This document shows positions 13,001 to 26,600 of a stretch of DNA of 64,000 nt, in pieces (position 1 is the first letter of the stretch; every line of letters begins with the position of its first letter). Source of the DNA: Fasciolopsis buskii (Eukaryota; Platyhelminthes; Trematoda; Plagiorchiida; Fasciolidae). A program made the translations under genes and the position numbers. The notes beneath the pieces were generated by a model. The model worked only from the letters and a program-made list of their open reading frames with translations, was not told the origin of the DNA and did no database searches. Where the stretch lies: contig LUCM01010366.1 of NCBI GenBank assembly GCA_008360955.1, positions 62,001 to 126,000 of the forward strand. Direction: 5' to 3'.

Positions 13001-15582
13001 TATGCGAAGACTTTCGGTGTTTGAGCAAGGTTGTCTCCGTAGTATTTGTAGAATATGGTGGGAGAATTTTGTAAGTTACTGAGTGGTTAAGCGTAACTTG
13101 TTGAGTTCTAGGGTTCTATCATTAGAACAGGCATTGAATGAGAACAGGTTGAGGTTGTTGGGACATGCTTTTCGCATGCTTACAAAATGACTGCCCAACT
13201 CGTGCGCTGTCTTTCGAGGCATGCAGTAGTTGGAGGATAGTTCAAAGTATGGATTTCTAACCAGTGGTCTGACTCGTGTAGGTGCAGTTAGACTACGGGA
13301 TTGGGGTCCACAAGATCCTCCAAAGCGGTTGGATACAATAGGTGATATGGTTAAGTGCTGCAATCAGTGGGGCCCTTGTATTCGAAATCTTTCTTCTTCG
13401 GTATTTTTCTTGTAATCTGATATTTTGGTTTCGCAGGTTTCAATTCTGTTGTTATCTTTCTAGAAGCACCTGTACTTCCCGTGGTACTTCGAAATGGACG
13501 TTATTATAAATATTCCGCGGTTGAAAATTTTTATGTGGTTACCAAAAAATTCACCGAACTTCGCTCTGGTTGGTTGTTTCCGCCTACCGACCAAGACCAC
13601 CCTACAAAACTCTATAAACGATAGAGCTCATTCGACTTCTGACTTGTATTAGTGGGTTACCAATAAATGTTCTGCGTTGGTCTTCCCTCTCTCGCTAGCA
13701 CGCTGAGCTGGCTGTTTGAATTCCGAGCTCTGTTTTTGTGTGTAGCTGCCTACTCAAAGGACATCTGGTCCGTTCGATTCCGTTGTGCAACTATGGGAAT
13801 TGAAGGCCCCAACCCGAATCATTGTCTGTAATCTTGGTGTGTGTTAGTGATCTACTAATTCTCAGGCTTTGTGTTATTAGGCCTCCGGTGGTTGCACATC
13901 CCCTCACTGTGTGAAGTGCACCGACACCTTGTCTAATTTGTCTCAGCGCTACAGCGCCCGATCGTGTCGGTTTTATTGTTCTATAGTGTGACGTTTTGTT
14001 TCAGTGTTGTATTGATTAGCCTAACTGGAAACACAATCCTTCAGCTTACTATATTACAGTCAATCTTTTATTATTCCCAGATCCTTTTTTGTCTGAGCAG
14101 AAGCTATGAGGTAGCAGACACAACTAGAGCACGTTGGTACAGAGTTAATAATTGTACAAACTGAACTGGATTGACCTCGTTATCCCACCTGATCTGTTGG
14201 GACTTTATTTGGTCTTATTCCGCTTCGACTTTCGGAATTATGGTCGCTCATTTAGTGGGCCATGGCGAATATGGAGTATATCGGTTCCATCACGCTCGTG
14301 CAACGCACGTATCTAGCATACAATTTTCCATCGGATCTATTGAAGGATCAAATGGGATCATTAGTCTTTAGTGTTTTTGTGCGTCCCTTTTGTTTGTCCG
14401 TTTTACTCTTTTCTACTAAGTTGATGGAACAGCTCATTCGAAATTGTCACCATGATTGTTCTGTCCAGCGTCTCATCCGATGACCGATCAGAATACGATG
14501 GAATTTCCTCGCAAGATGCTGAACGTTTAGAGAAACTAAGAGCAAATCAACTCCAACTTTGCGCTGAGGTATGTTTTTCCCTCATTTCTGCACGTTCACA
14601 TTGTTCGCATTTCCTTTTTTTTCAACAAATCCACAGTGCCTTCAAGTTTTCATGCATACACACGAAGCGAAGTTTAGTAAGACCTGAAGCGTGGGATTTT
14701 TTTTTCCATATTCCGCTTTTTTCTCATCGCTGGTTTGTTGGGAAAATGAACAATAACGTTCTTTTGGCTTTTTGTCAACGCGCACATCATGATACACGGC
14801 TGTGTGTATGTTCTTTTTTGCCTTCAGTGGTGAGTGCTTATCTTCGTTTTTTCGCTCAATGGGAACAATCCCACATCCACTTGAGGTTGATTCTTTGTAG
14901 TTTATTCTTAGCTCCGTTCCCAAATAACAGCATGATCTCAGGCTCTAAGTCGGCTCCTCGCTTCACGAAATGCTCCCGAATGACTTTCGTCTCACATACC
15001 CTGTGATGGGGAGGTTCTGCGCACCGCCTTCTCGTAATGGGATCTTTTGACAAAAGTGCGAGGACGAAAAGAATGCTTGCCGCCCTTCACTAAGTTGACT
15101 TGTTCTTGATAATCCGTCTAGGAGAGTTGGTTAAACCCTTATTTCAAACCAACCACGGACGTCGTACGAAACATGCGGTTGCGTAATTACCGACATCCGT
15201 GGAAGCGGAGTGTACTAAACACTATTATTGTCTAGCCCCATCCTAAGGGCCTATGAACTTAGTAATCAGCCATCGATCCCCAATGGGTTGCATAACCCTC
15301 AGATCGTGCTGTTCTCTTGTGGGTTAGACCGCTTGGTCAAAGCCTTGGGGAAGACCCCCTAAACCAACCCATTTCTTCGGTTCGGGAAACTGGGTAGTAC
15401 CAAGCCCACATAATTCTCGTGGATCCCGATGGAGGGCCGGTGAGGTTGCGATGGTCAATAGAAGAACTATCATGTATGGGGAATTCTGTGTATTGTTTCT
15501 TCTTGTTTCCCCTTTCTTGTTCATTGTTTTCATCCTTCGCCATGATTCCAATGACATGATCTGTAGTCCGGTTTTCCAATTT

Positions 15583-15621
<39 letters not shown>

Positions 15622-17610
15622 AGAGTCGACTGCAGTTTATGGTACGAAGAGGGTAACCTTTATGTGATAGCAAGTTTGCATCTGACTGTGATGTTTAGTC
15701 CTATCACCATCTATGAATCGGAGAATCTCAGACCGCGTAGAAAAAGTCCAGCAAACCTTACCGGCCTGGTCCTTTGGGTAGATTTTTCATTGGAATTTTT
15801 CGCAGCTTGAACCGTACACTTTTGCTCATCTTCCAAACAGTCAACTCTACCGTGAAAAACTTTCGTATCACACTTACGGTTATCCAATACACGTGATTTG
15901 GTTCTCTTATACCTTCAGCTAGTTTCTGGCACGTTGTTCGGGTTGGACGATAATGCTCGTTATCATGCCTGATTCTGTGCAACTCTGATTCCCAAGATCA
16001 TGACCGCCTGGTCTCGTTTCTCTGCCCTAGAAGCTGAGCCATGCCTTGCTCACCACTTTCATGCTTTGAGCATTCGTTTTCTAGCACTGATCCTCAAATA
16101 GCGGTAATTTTTGTCTTATTCGTTCTGCCACATTTCTTTACGATGCAGAGTAGCTAGCGTAACTGGTCCAGTTTCCATCAGTTTCTTGCAATCACTAATT
16201 TTGCACTCATGTGCTCTTGGTTTTCTTTGTTACTACGGCGCCGTATACTCTAGCGTAATGAACAGAAACTAGTAAAAAAACAGGCGTACGGTGGTTGGTA
16301 ACAAAATTATTAGATGAAACATTTCAAAAACAAGTCATCAACCGTAGTGAAAGGAAATGTTGGATTTCGCGGATTCCAACCCGGCCCTCTTACTTGACCT
16401 CCACGGATTAGTCCACGGGTTAAGGTTTCCATACTCTTCTGCCATACCATGAATTGACCACTCTGAGTCATCTTATAGCCATCACCTGTCGCGGAGATCA
16501 GTGTGCAACGTTTCGGGCGTGCAAATTAACCCAATCCCCCCGGGTCTATTTGGGTTAATTCTTGTTTTGAAGTCTAGAGCCAAGTGCCCCACACCCAAAC
16601 TCACAGTTACTCAGTAAATTGCCACGTTATATTCTAACAATATTGCGACGACACGTGCTCAAACATCGACAATCTTTGTATGTTTTCCGTCGTTGATAAA
16701 CGTGCTTCTGAGCCGAATAACCGGATCAATCTTACCGTTGCGGTTAAAACTTGACCTTTTATCGATAAGCGGATGCCCTGGCGATGCTAGGTGTTTGAAA
16801 TCGGTAAACGGGGGTGGAGCCTTCTGAGTACCTGAATGTTTTATATCGCGCGCAACCAACAGGTGAGATGTAACCGATCACCTGAAACTCGTACTTCAAC
16901 TAATTCCTTTTTAGTGATCAGTCCTGTAAAAGCAATTTACGTTTGGAAGGCGGGAAGTGTTTCCCAAACATGTCTAAATTGTCGTTCACATAACCGAGTA
17001 ATATTTACAACGTACCTGGGTCTTCACTCAAAAGCATAATATCGTCTGTTCTAAGTCACACAACTTATTATTTGGACGAATAACGATGCCACTAATCTCA
17101 AAACCTGATTGGGCGGCTTTCATGAGGCCGGCCCTACTGTTTAGCGTCTCTCTTGGTGAACTCGGATGGAAGATATCCATGTGTATGAACTCGGTTTCGG
17201 CTGTTCGCACGTGAAGGTGGAAAAATGAATTGGATTTCTCTGGTGCATTATTTTATGAGGTGCAGCATCACCGAATTGCACGATAGACTGAGACGGATTC
17301 CGCTTCCAGATCGAGGAAGATAAAGATTTGGGGGCCAACACCTATGATATAAAAAATGTGATCAGTACCTGAGTCGCGTACATCGCCTCTGATAGTCTAA
17401 CGCGCCGCGTTAATTATGAAATCCTCAGACCATTCTGCTGTCATGTGTTTTGCATCTGATCAAAGTAAATGTCTCGGTCAACCGTCTACTTCGATTTAAG
17501 CACTTGAAAAGCTAGTGTGTAGTGAACCCAATTGTCTTTCGTTTTTTTCTTTATTGTTTTCGTTCTTAGCCAGGATTCCGATGAACCCTGATCTGCAAAC
17601 AAACCTGAGT

Positions 17611-17669
<59 letters not shown>

Positions 17670-20600
17670 CTCTTCTCAATGAACTTTGCAATGTCACAAA
17701 GTTAATCAGGTGGCAAGCTGCTTGCATGTTTCATTCACCTCGGGTTTTTTTGATTGGATAGGTTTTCCCTACCAAATCGAAACTTCACGACGGACCCCGA
17801 AAGATGTTGGAATGCCACTGCAACGTGACACTGCTGCACTCATCCGCTCGCCTGATCATACAGTTTTCTGCTGAATGTTCGCCCGGTGTTCAAACCGGCA
17901 ATGCTTGGCAGGTATCGGGCACACTGGCCATCTAAGAAAATTGTGCTGCGATTAATTTCACTCGGTAGAGATTATTACAGATAAGCATCTTAGTTACGGA
18001 CTTTCAATCTCTCCCAAGTTTAAGCTCCAGGTTTGGCTATATCACTGGACATCACAATAGGTGTTAAAAGTAAAACTCGCCGTAACGCAGTACGCGCATG
18101 CGTGTCGTCCAAACTTGTCCTAGTTGAATATGCCAGGATGTTTACAGTACGAAATTCGGGATCCTTGTACACTATAACGCATGCTTGCGAGGCTGTCCTG
18201 TTGCAAATAGTTTTCAACCCTTCTTTGTGACGAACACAACTAGCGATAGTTCGTTTGCAACTAACTGCATAGTTGCATCTTGAATGTCATTTATGGTCCT
18301 CAACTGATTGGAAAGAACATCCTAAAATGTTCATAATAGGGGAGTTATTCCTTAATGGCATCGCATCAAGTGTTCTATTCGTCCATGTTAAACTCTCCAC
18401 TTGGTGCACGTTTGTGCAATTGGATGTCTCAATCCAAAAATGCCAAGGGCCCAAAGACGGGTTCGCTATAGTTACTTATAAGTTAATCCGCAAAAACCCC
18501 AACACCACCACTGCGTGAATTAGAGGCGATCACGTGCAATCAAACTCACTGACGCAGTTCAAGCTATCAAGTTAGTGAGGTGACCCTAAAACAACAAAGG
18601 TCAAAGGTCATGGAATAGTTCCAATTTTGATTTTTACGGCCATTACCTTTGCCCTGATATGATCGGGTCCTGGTTAGTAGACGGACTGTCAGTCACACAG
18701 GGAAGCAAAATTAGTGTTTGATATGTGGTTAGACGGCAGCGAGATTGAAGCTAATTCAGGACACTTGGTTGTGTGACAGATTTTAGTCCTTCGCTCCGGG
18801 GTCTCGGGACACCGGGTGGTTTGAAAACAGTGAATCTTATGGCCGGCTCATTAACGTTACTATTTTCGGGATGTTGACCTTTTTTTGATTATTTGGTACC
18901 ACTCACCAATGTGCTGCCAGGTTTTGACCAAAATAGAAGCCTGTTGTTTGAGTTGACCAAACTGAACTATTTGATTTCCATGTAAGGTTTCTGCTCTGTC
19001 AGTATAACCGGAAACGGTGCACGAGATTAATTGTTCAAACTGCACCATGTGTATTTACCGTTGATGATTCCCAACAAAGATGAAATCGCTGCACTGCTTG
19101 GCTTTCAATAGCTAGTTGGGCGTTCGTGCCATCTAGCAAATCGCCTGGCAACTTGAGATGCCTGTCACATGGTCAGCTTGTCCGTTAGCTCGTTCCATGT
19201 CTGCTAAGAGGATGTATTTTTTGTTGTTTCTCAAGTTCACATTAGAATACTTTGGATTTTGCTCATCCTCTTGACTTTTTCCGCATTCCACTCTGATTTG
19301 TTCATTTAGGGTGTAACAAAAGGAGGTATGCAGTCATCTGTCCGACTGATGAAAGAACTTCGGGATATATACCGGTCAGAAAGTTACAAGCAAGGTGAGG
19401 GTTTCTGTCGTTCATCTACCGTGCATCCACCTCTGTCTTCATTGATTTACTGGTTTTTATTTTCATATACCTTTTATTAAATTGCAATGTTTCTCCTCGC
19501 GTTTTTTCCTCTTGTTTCTCCTGTTTATCGGTGTCACAATTGGCATGATGGAGACGGATAAGAACAAGGCATCACTATTCTACTGGCTGGTCAATTGGTT
19601 ATATTTGTTGACTAGGTTTTGTCCCAGAGTTGTATGAATCACTGGATAACCCCCAGCATCGTAGCCCCCGATTCAGTCAGTTATCCAAATAACCTAATTG
19701 CTGGTTGAACAATTTGTCATCATCATTCGCCATTTGTATATGGTCTGTGCATCTGGACTGTTCGCTCCAGTGTTCCATATCTAATTGGTGTGCATCTTGG
19801 ACTTTTTCTCACACAAACACCTGTTTGGGTCGTTTGTTGTCTGCCCCGATACTGCCTTGACTGGCGGATCCACGCAACAGATGTGTGGTTGCCTATCCTC
19901 TACGAGCGAGGATGGTCGAACGTTAATCAGCAAACTTTTTAATATGTGCTCTCACTTGATTCTTATGTTACCCTTTACGTAATATGCCTCTGTTAATCGA
20001 ACGTACCTGTTACTAATTAAACTCGCTATCACGATTTTCGAGCTAATTGACAATGCACAATTAGTTCTGCAGTACGATGACTATGTAACTTTCTGGCACT
20101 AAATATCTTCCGGCTAACCTCACAGGTAGCCTAGCCTAGCTTATCCGTCAACCACAGGTTTGCCAAAATGTTTTTTGTTAGTTGCATAGATAGTTATTAA
20201 TTTAGGGTCTGCGTACTTCATACATAAGTAAAAAAAATGCGCATTTGACGGGTTCATATCAATTGCGATTTGGGCTTTTCAGTAAATGTGCTGTTTCTTC
20301 AAGTTCATCTTCATGCCGCAAGTGAACGAACATCATTATCGTTCAGCGTTAAACAGCAAGGCAAGCCTCACCGACCCAACGTTACATATGTCTATAAAAA
20401 GAGTGAATATCCAAGGGGAACAGGAAGTGGACCTACACAGGGGGTGATAGGTAAGACGCTGCTGTAGCCAACACACGTAACGGGATCAATTCGGTTTTTT
20501 TGAACTCTCCTCGGGGCGAACAGAACCGGAAACATCACTGATCGGACATCATTTGACTGAGGAAATATCTGAGAAAAGTAGTATCTTCGATTTGATCGAT

Positions 20601-23600
20601 TGCTATATGCCCGAGGGTATCTTCCAGAAGAATTGGTGACTAAGAACAATCGGAAATATATCAGAAGGGACAGAAAAGATTATAGCATTATTGGATGACG
20701 AGCCACACGTATTAACCAAACTCGTCTTATTTTATAGAGAAAATTTCTGCCAAGCAAAAACCTCTCTGCATCTTTGACACTCGATCTTGAAATAAAATCA
20801 AAACAGATCGATTATTGTTGAGAAACGAAACACTTCTGATTGCTGTTGCGAGGACAGCGACGGTGACGAAAATTTAACACCAGGATCAGGCGCACGGTTG
20901 GTCGGGGACAATCACATCAAAATGAGGGAGACAGTCAAAGACGACAGTACAGACCGACTAACAACGAAAAGTCTGAGCCCGGGGAAACAACAAAACAGAG
21001 GAAGGGCATAACAGCGCGCGAGCGTGAACCGCTAAGAGTACGTGAACGGTAGTTTTCGACTTGACGACACTGATAGTGGTGGTGTTGAAAAAACATCGCT
21101 AGTAGTCATGCGGAATAACTCATTAACGGAAAAAGATGATTAGTATTTAGCTATGTAGATTACGGTAGTTTCTCGGTTGGACCAGACAACCGGATGAAGA
21201 TGTAAAAGTTCAACTGGTTACCGAGGAACGGGGATAAACAAGGGCGAGGTATGAATTATTCCCACGTGAGCCGACGGAGTACTTTTGGAAAAGGGAGATT
21301 CCGTGTGAGAATTTCACAGTTTGTTGGTTTTGCTAGCACATTCTTCTGTGTAAATCGCAGAAATTATTTTGGTCTCTATCTTACCTAAATTGTTCCCGGG
21401 GATTATTCTCCACCAGTTATGGAGTATTCGCTAAAGGCACTCGTCTGACAATAAAGCCAATTCCCGACGCAATCGAGGTTGGCCTTATTTGTATTTTGCA
21501 AATATTATAACGTAAAAGCACGTTCCTTAGAAGCAAAAGTATCTGTATTTTTTTGTCTGACTCCATGGATTGCGCCGTTTTCGGGTGCTATTTTTCACTG
21601 AAGGTTGTGCTAGAGAAATTCATTTCTCTTTCACAGTCCCCGTATGCGAACAGCCGAGTTCGTGCTTCCGACGATCTTTCACCACGGAAACGATACTCTT
21701 CAGAACCTTCTTCCCTCCTGTTTCTCTTCACCTTTAAGACTCAAATGTTCATGAAAATCGCGATCTTCTTACGAGACCAGTGGTAGCGATAATCCTTCAA
21801 AGTAGGATTGTATGATTTAAAATATGCGGACGACTTTTTCTTCGAGTAAAAATTCCAATGAGTTGCAAGTATTTCCCAACCCTTGTAAGGGCAGTGTAGT
21901 TTTTGCTCGTCCGAAGTGTAACATTCTGTTTTATGATGGGATGGACCAGAGTGGTGTTGATCTTTCAAGGTAATTGGTACATAAAGTGAATGAGTTCAGT
22001 AACTGCCATGTATGTTGCAGTGTTACGAGTTATGATGAGCCGATTACTAAAAACGAAATTGGATCTCTCCGCTTTGAATGCGTTTCTTCGGAACACCTTA
22101 TGGGCCATATAAATATCATCTTGTTCTTGTTTCATCGCTTGTTATTGACTGAATACTTGTGAATGAAACGATTAAAAAGTTACTGGTCACGTTTTTACAA
22201 ACTCGAATTGCCTCCGCGAAAGTTTACGCTCTCTGTGGCCCCCATAGACAAACCTATTTTTAAAATAAACAGCTCGAAGGTTGGAGATTGTAAAACAGGC
22301 ATTCTGCACGAATGTGGTCTCATTTCAACGGTTCAGTAAGTTGCATCCGTCGCTTTTAATTCAATTAATTTACGGATAATTCGTTTCTACATCTTTTTTC
22401 GAGACTGAATGACAGACGTTCTCATTGTCGAACCCAAATGAAACTAGCAGTCCACAAGAATATGAAGCTAGGCTCGTAGCTAACCAGAAGCCTGTACGCA
22501 CCAGTGCTGATGCAGCTTTGATCGATAGTAGACTTACCGTACGCAGGTTTCGATTTAGCACGAGAAATCAGCAACTGCGTCAGCCCAGGTAAAAACACGA
22601 ATAGCAATGCGGCACAGATAAATTAAGGGTCGGTTTACGGAATGTTTATTACGTTCGTGGCTTTGGAACGATCATGATAGTTGGATCCATTGGTTAGGAG
22701 TTTAGGGATTTTTGTTTCCAGATTCTCACGTAATCGCTAACGTGTAAATTCGTTTAATTAGGCGTAAATTGAGTTGTTGGTTACATGATCCGGGAAGACC
22801 GATTTACCCAAGTTTGACTATATGGATTTGTGTGGTTTTACCATGGGGAATTTCCCTGTTTCGGTTCAATTTCTCAGTGTACAGCGTAATCGTTTATTCC
22901 GCATCCAGTTCACACGGGCTGGTTTGTAGTCTGTATCACCTGAAGCTATTTCAGTTGTTACATCCTCGACAATTGCCATACAAATTACAGTAAACTTGAC
23001 GTCTGTGTTGAAAATAGCTTCTCTGTTAGACCGGTAAAGTCAGTCCGTTTAAAGTGGATGCCGAATAAGTGGTTAGACCGCAATCTGTTGATTTTACTTG
23101 CTCTATTTTACTTAGACAGAAGAACTGTAGACAGACTACCCGGTTGTGGTTTCCCTACCCCCTCCGCTCCACTCCCACTAGGACGATAGTTCTTTAGTTT
23201 GATTTGTCGTCTCTGTTCCTCTCTCTTTCTCTGAAAGCTTGTGACCTCCAACTTTTTCGTTCTCTTCAGGCGTTTTCACCGTGGAAATGCAGGACGATAG
23301 TCTGTACGATTGGAAAGTCAAACTATACAAGTAATCAAATTTTACTGGTTCCTGTTTCATTTATTTTCATTTTCAAGTTTTGATTGCCAGCTTCGTATTT
23401 CTGATGTACACATTCTCATCTTGCCACCGAATGCCTCACCGTTTTTGTCGCTGACTGTTTTTCCTATATCCACCTTTTGGTTAGAACACGATTGATCAAG
23501 TTGAGGAGATGCTACTCGCGGTTATCCCATTAGTTCTAGACTTTTGTTCACTCGTTTCTGGTTTGCTTTGTTCAATCGAACTAGGATCTGTATCACTACT

Positions 23601-26600
23601 ACCTCTTAAACTTTGAGACATTAGAGAACCGGTCCTAAAGTGATATCACGGTCCGACTTAGGCGCTGGTGATTTGTTTTTTTATCAGGGACAAAACCGTC
23701 TCGTTCGTTTTGTTATGCTCTGATGCCGATACATTCTTCTCGATAACCATTTGTCGTTAACAGGACCTTTTGGCGGTTTTGGTAGCTTGCATCGTAAGGT
23801 TGATTTCCCCCAACAGATGAAGTCCCATTTTTTCAGTGATTGGAAGTTATTGTTGATAAATATCTGAAGTGTACAGAATCTTCGAGGATTGTCATTTCAA
23901 ATCCGAAGGCCTAGACACAATGTATGATTTACCGTTTCTGTACACCAGTGTTTCTCCGATCCTTCTTTACAGTTCTCCCGTTGTTTTTCCAAGCTTCTGT
24001 AAAACGATCTAAAAATTCTTCGCCAAAGACTGTCACTTTTAAGCCATATGTGTCTCATACCACTGAGCGATTTGTCCATTGAACTACACGGTCATCACTT
24101 ATCCTCATGTGAAAAGTTTTCCCACAAAATACTTTCTGATCCCATCCTCTGCACAAAATGTCCATCTACTATTTCAACAAGATCAGATTTTTGTTCCATA
24201 CCTTCTAGAACCAATATCCCACATTTAGCACGCTTCTTGATGAACCTTGATCGTGACTCAGCTGTACCAACAGACTGTAGCGCTGACACACAAAAAGATG
24301 AGTTTTATGACAAACTCGTCACTCCTGTTCGGAGGAACAAAGACAGTGGCAGGTGATTTTAATGCACAAGGTGAAAGACAGTACAGTGGAAGCGTGTTTA
24401 GGTAGGTGCTCTGCTTTGGCTGCTCAGCGAACAGACAGCAGGGAAAGGCTTCTTCAATTTTGTGCTGATATTCGTTTATTCCTGTTCAGCACAAACGCCT
24501 GACACAGTTCGCGTCGCATAGCGACATGGCGCTCTTACTCGACGGGGAAGCTACCGGAAACGGACCGCACACCACCGCCCTACGATTACAATCTTGGAAG
24601 GTGTGTCGACTCAGTGGATCAGACAACGCTATTCAGTGCTCTCCACCGAAGGGGTGTGGCAGCGAAGTTTGTGAACCTGTTGCGAGCATTGTACTTGCAT
24701 ACTTATGGTCGCTTGGGGAATCTAGCATTATTTACCGGTTCTGACAATAACTCATGTAAGCGTATAAGGCTTATTAGACTAAGTTGGCTGGGTCATGTGT
24801 TGCATATGGCGAACACTCGTCTACCACACCACGTCGTGTTTCCCGTTCCTAGCACGGAGTGGAAGAAAAGAAGCCATGTGAAGGTCAGAAGATGATGTGG
24901 CAACCTGGCAACGTGGAATGAGAAAATGCAATACACAGCGAACTTGGGTAAAATAGATGTCTCACGTCTTGTTGGATGAGGTCCGAAAGACTGGTCAACT
25001 AGCTGGCTGGAGACACTGAAGGATATGGCAGTGAACCGTGAACAGTGGCGATCGCGTTGTCACATTCTATCTAATCAGAATGTTTTGAAACGTGTGTTTG
25101 TACAGTTAGACTGTGTTCGGTGTGTTGGCTACGGGAGCATTTTTATCTTTTCCGACTTTTTTGGGTCCACTTCCTATTCCCTTTGAATATTCACTCTTTT
25201 TATAGGAAAATGTAACCCTGCGGAAAAGACAGTGATCACTGAGGCTTGCCTTGTTGTCTAACGCTGAATGATGTTGGCGAAGCTGTGGTCTTCCTGCACA
25301 GCCTGTCCTAAGTACTGAAAGCATTCCTAGACGAGTTTCTTTTTTCGTCAGCAGTAGTGGAATTTTGATGTGATATGGTCCGCTGCTAGTTAGTTTTGAG
25401 TATTACTTAATTTGCTCATGATCTCGGTGTTCTTCTGTCACACATATCACTGTCGGTTTATCTTATTGGGATTCGGTTAATCTGACCTGCAACCAGTAGT
25501 TTCCCCTGTCTCGTTCGATGTCCTTGCGTGTATTTAACCGACGGTTTCGTGTTATTTATATTTCAGGGTTGACCAAGATAGCGAACTATCCAAAGATCTC
25601 CAGGCCCTCTCAAATCACCCCTCGTTGGAGGATCATATAGGTTTGCAATTCCTGTTCAAAGTAAGTATTGTTTGTTTCTGGAGCTCACAGAATACGTATA
25701 ACTGTTTATATGTGGCACGTGAATCCATAACGCACATTTCCTTATGGTTACGTTGGCGAGCCAATTCGTGAGGCAAAAAGCGAAATGCGGAAGTTTCGCC
25801 TTTGACATGAATCAGAGTTCTACTGGATAGTCCGACCGACTTTTGACACCTCACCTACCCCCGTTTGGTAATCTAGTTCAAGACCAGAATAGCCTTTGAT
25901 TGCCATCAGTTTTGTAAAACTATCGACCAACATCGGTTCTGTCCACGTTTTCTTTGTGCTTTACCTAAGTTGGTCAGAGGAAGTCGAGTTCCCCAAAATC
26001 CAAGCATGTCACCACCGTCCGCATAAGATGGTGAGCATTCCCAATGATGATTGTTTCTATTCCTTATCCCTTGTTTTTTTTCCTAAAGTTGTGATTAATG
26101 TCTCACTTTCTGGTAGAACGTTTCATCACCAGCGCGCGTCTTACGATCCATGTTGTTCATCTATACTCTGAAATTACTTTGGATGCCTGGTTTTGTGTGA
26201 CTTTTCCGTGGTGATTAGCGGGAATAGAATACGAAGCCATTCTCTCAGCACCTTTCGCAACTAATTGGCTATTCAATCATCCAATCTAAATGTGAAGTGA
26301 GCTGGCATATCTCGTTTGGTTTTTTGTTGTTGTTTGTTCCACTTCCATTCTGTGTACAACTAAGTGAAATTTGCAAAACAACGAGATTGTTTCGAACAAG
26401 CCGAAGGCCTGTTATGTGGCTCATTCCAGGAGGTGATGTCTAATGGGCGGAGCAAATTTTCTCGCAGTTTTTCTCATTTGCTTATTGACTGATATTTGTG
26501 TTTGCGTTTATAAAACCATTTCATCAAGATTTTCATGTCTTCGTTGTCACCATTCTGGTTTATCCCACTTTTGGAGAGATTTGCCACAATTCGGTTGCTC

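Noticed and set aside
14452..15006. A 184-codon plus-strand gene
   Set aside because: Its first part is UBE2Q exon D; the frame simply continues into the T-rich intron after a clear GTATGT donor.
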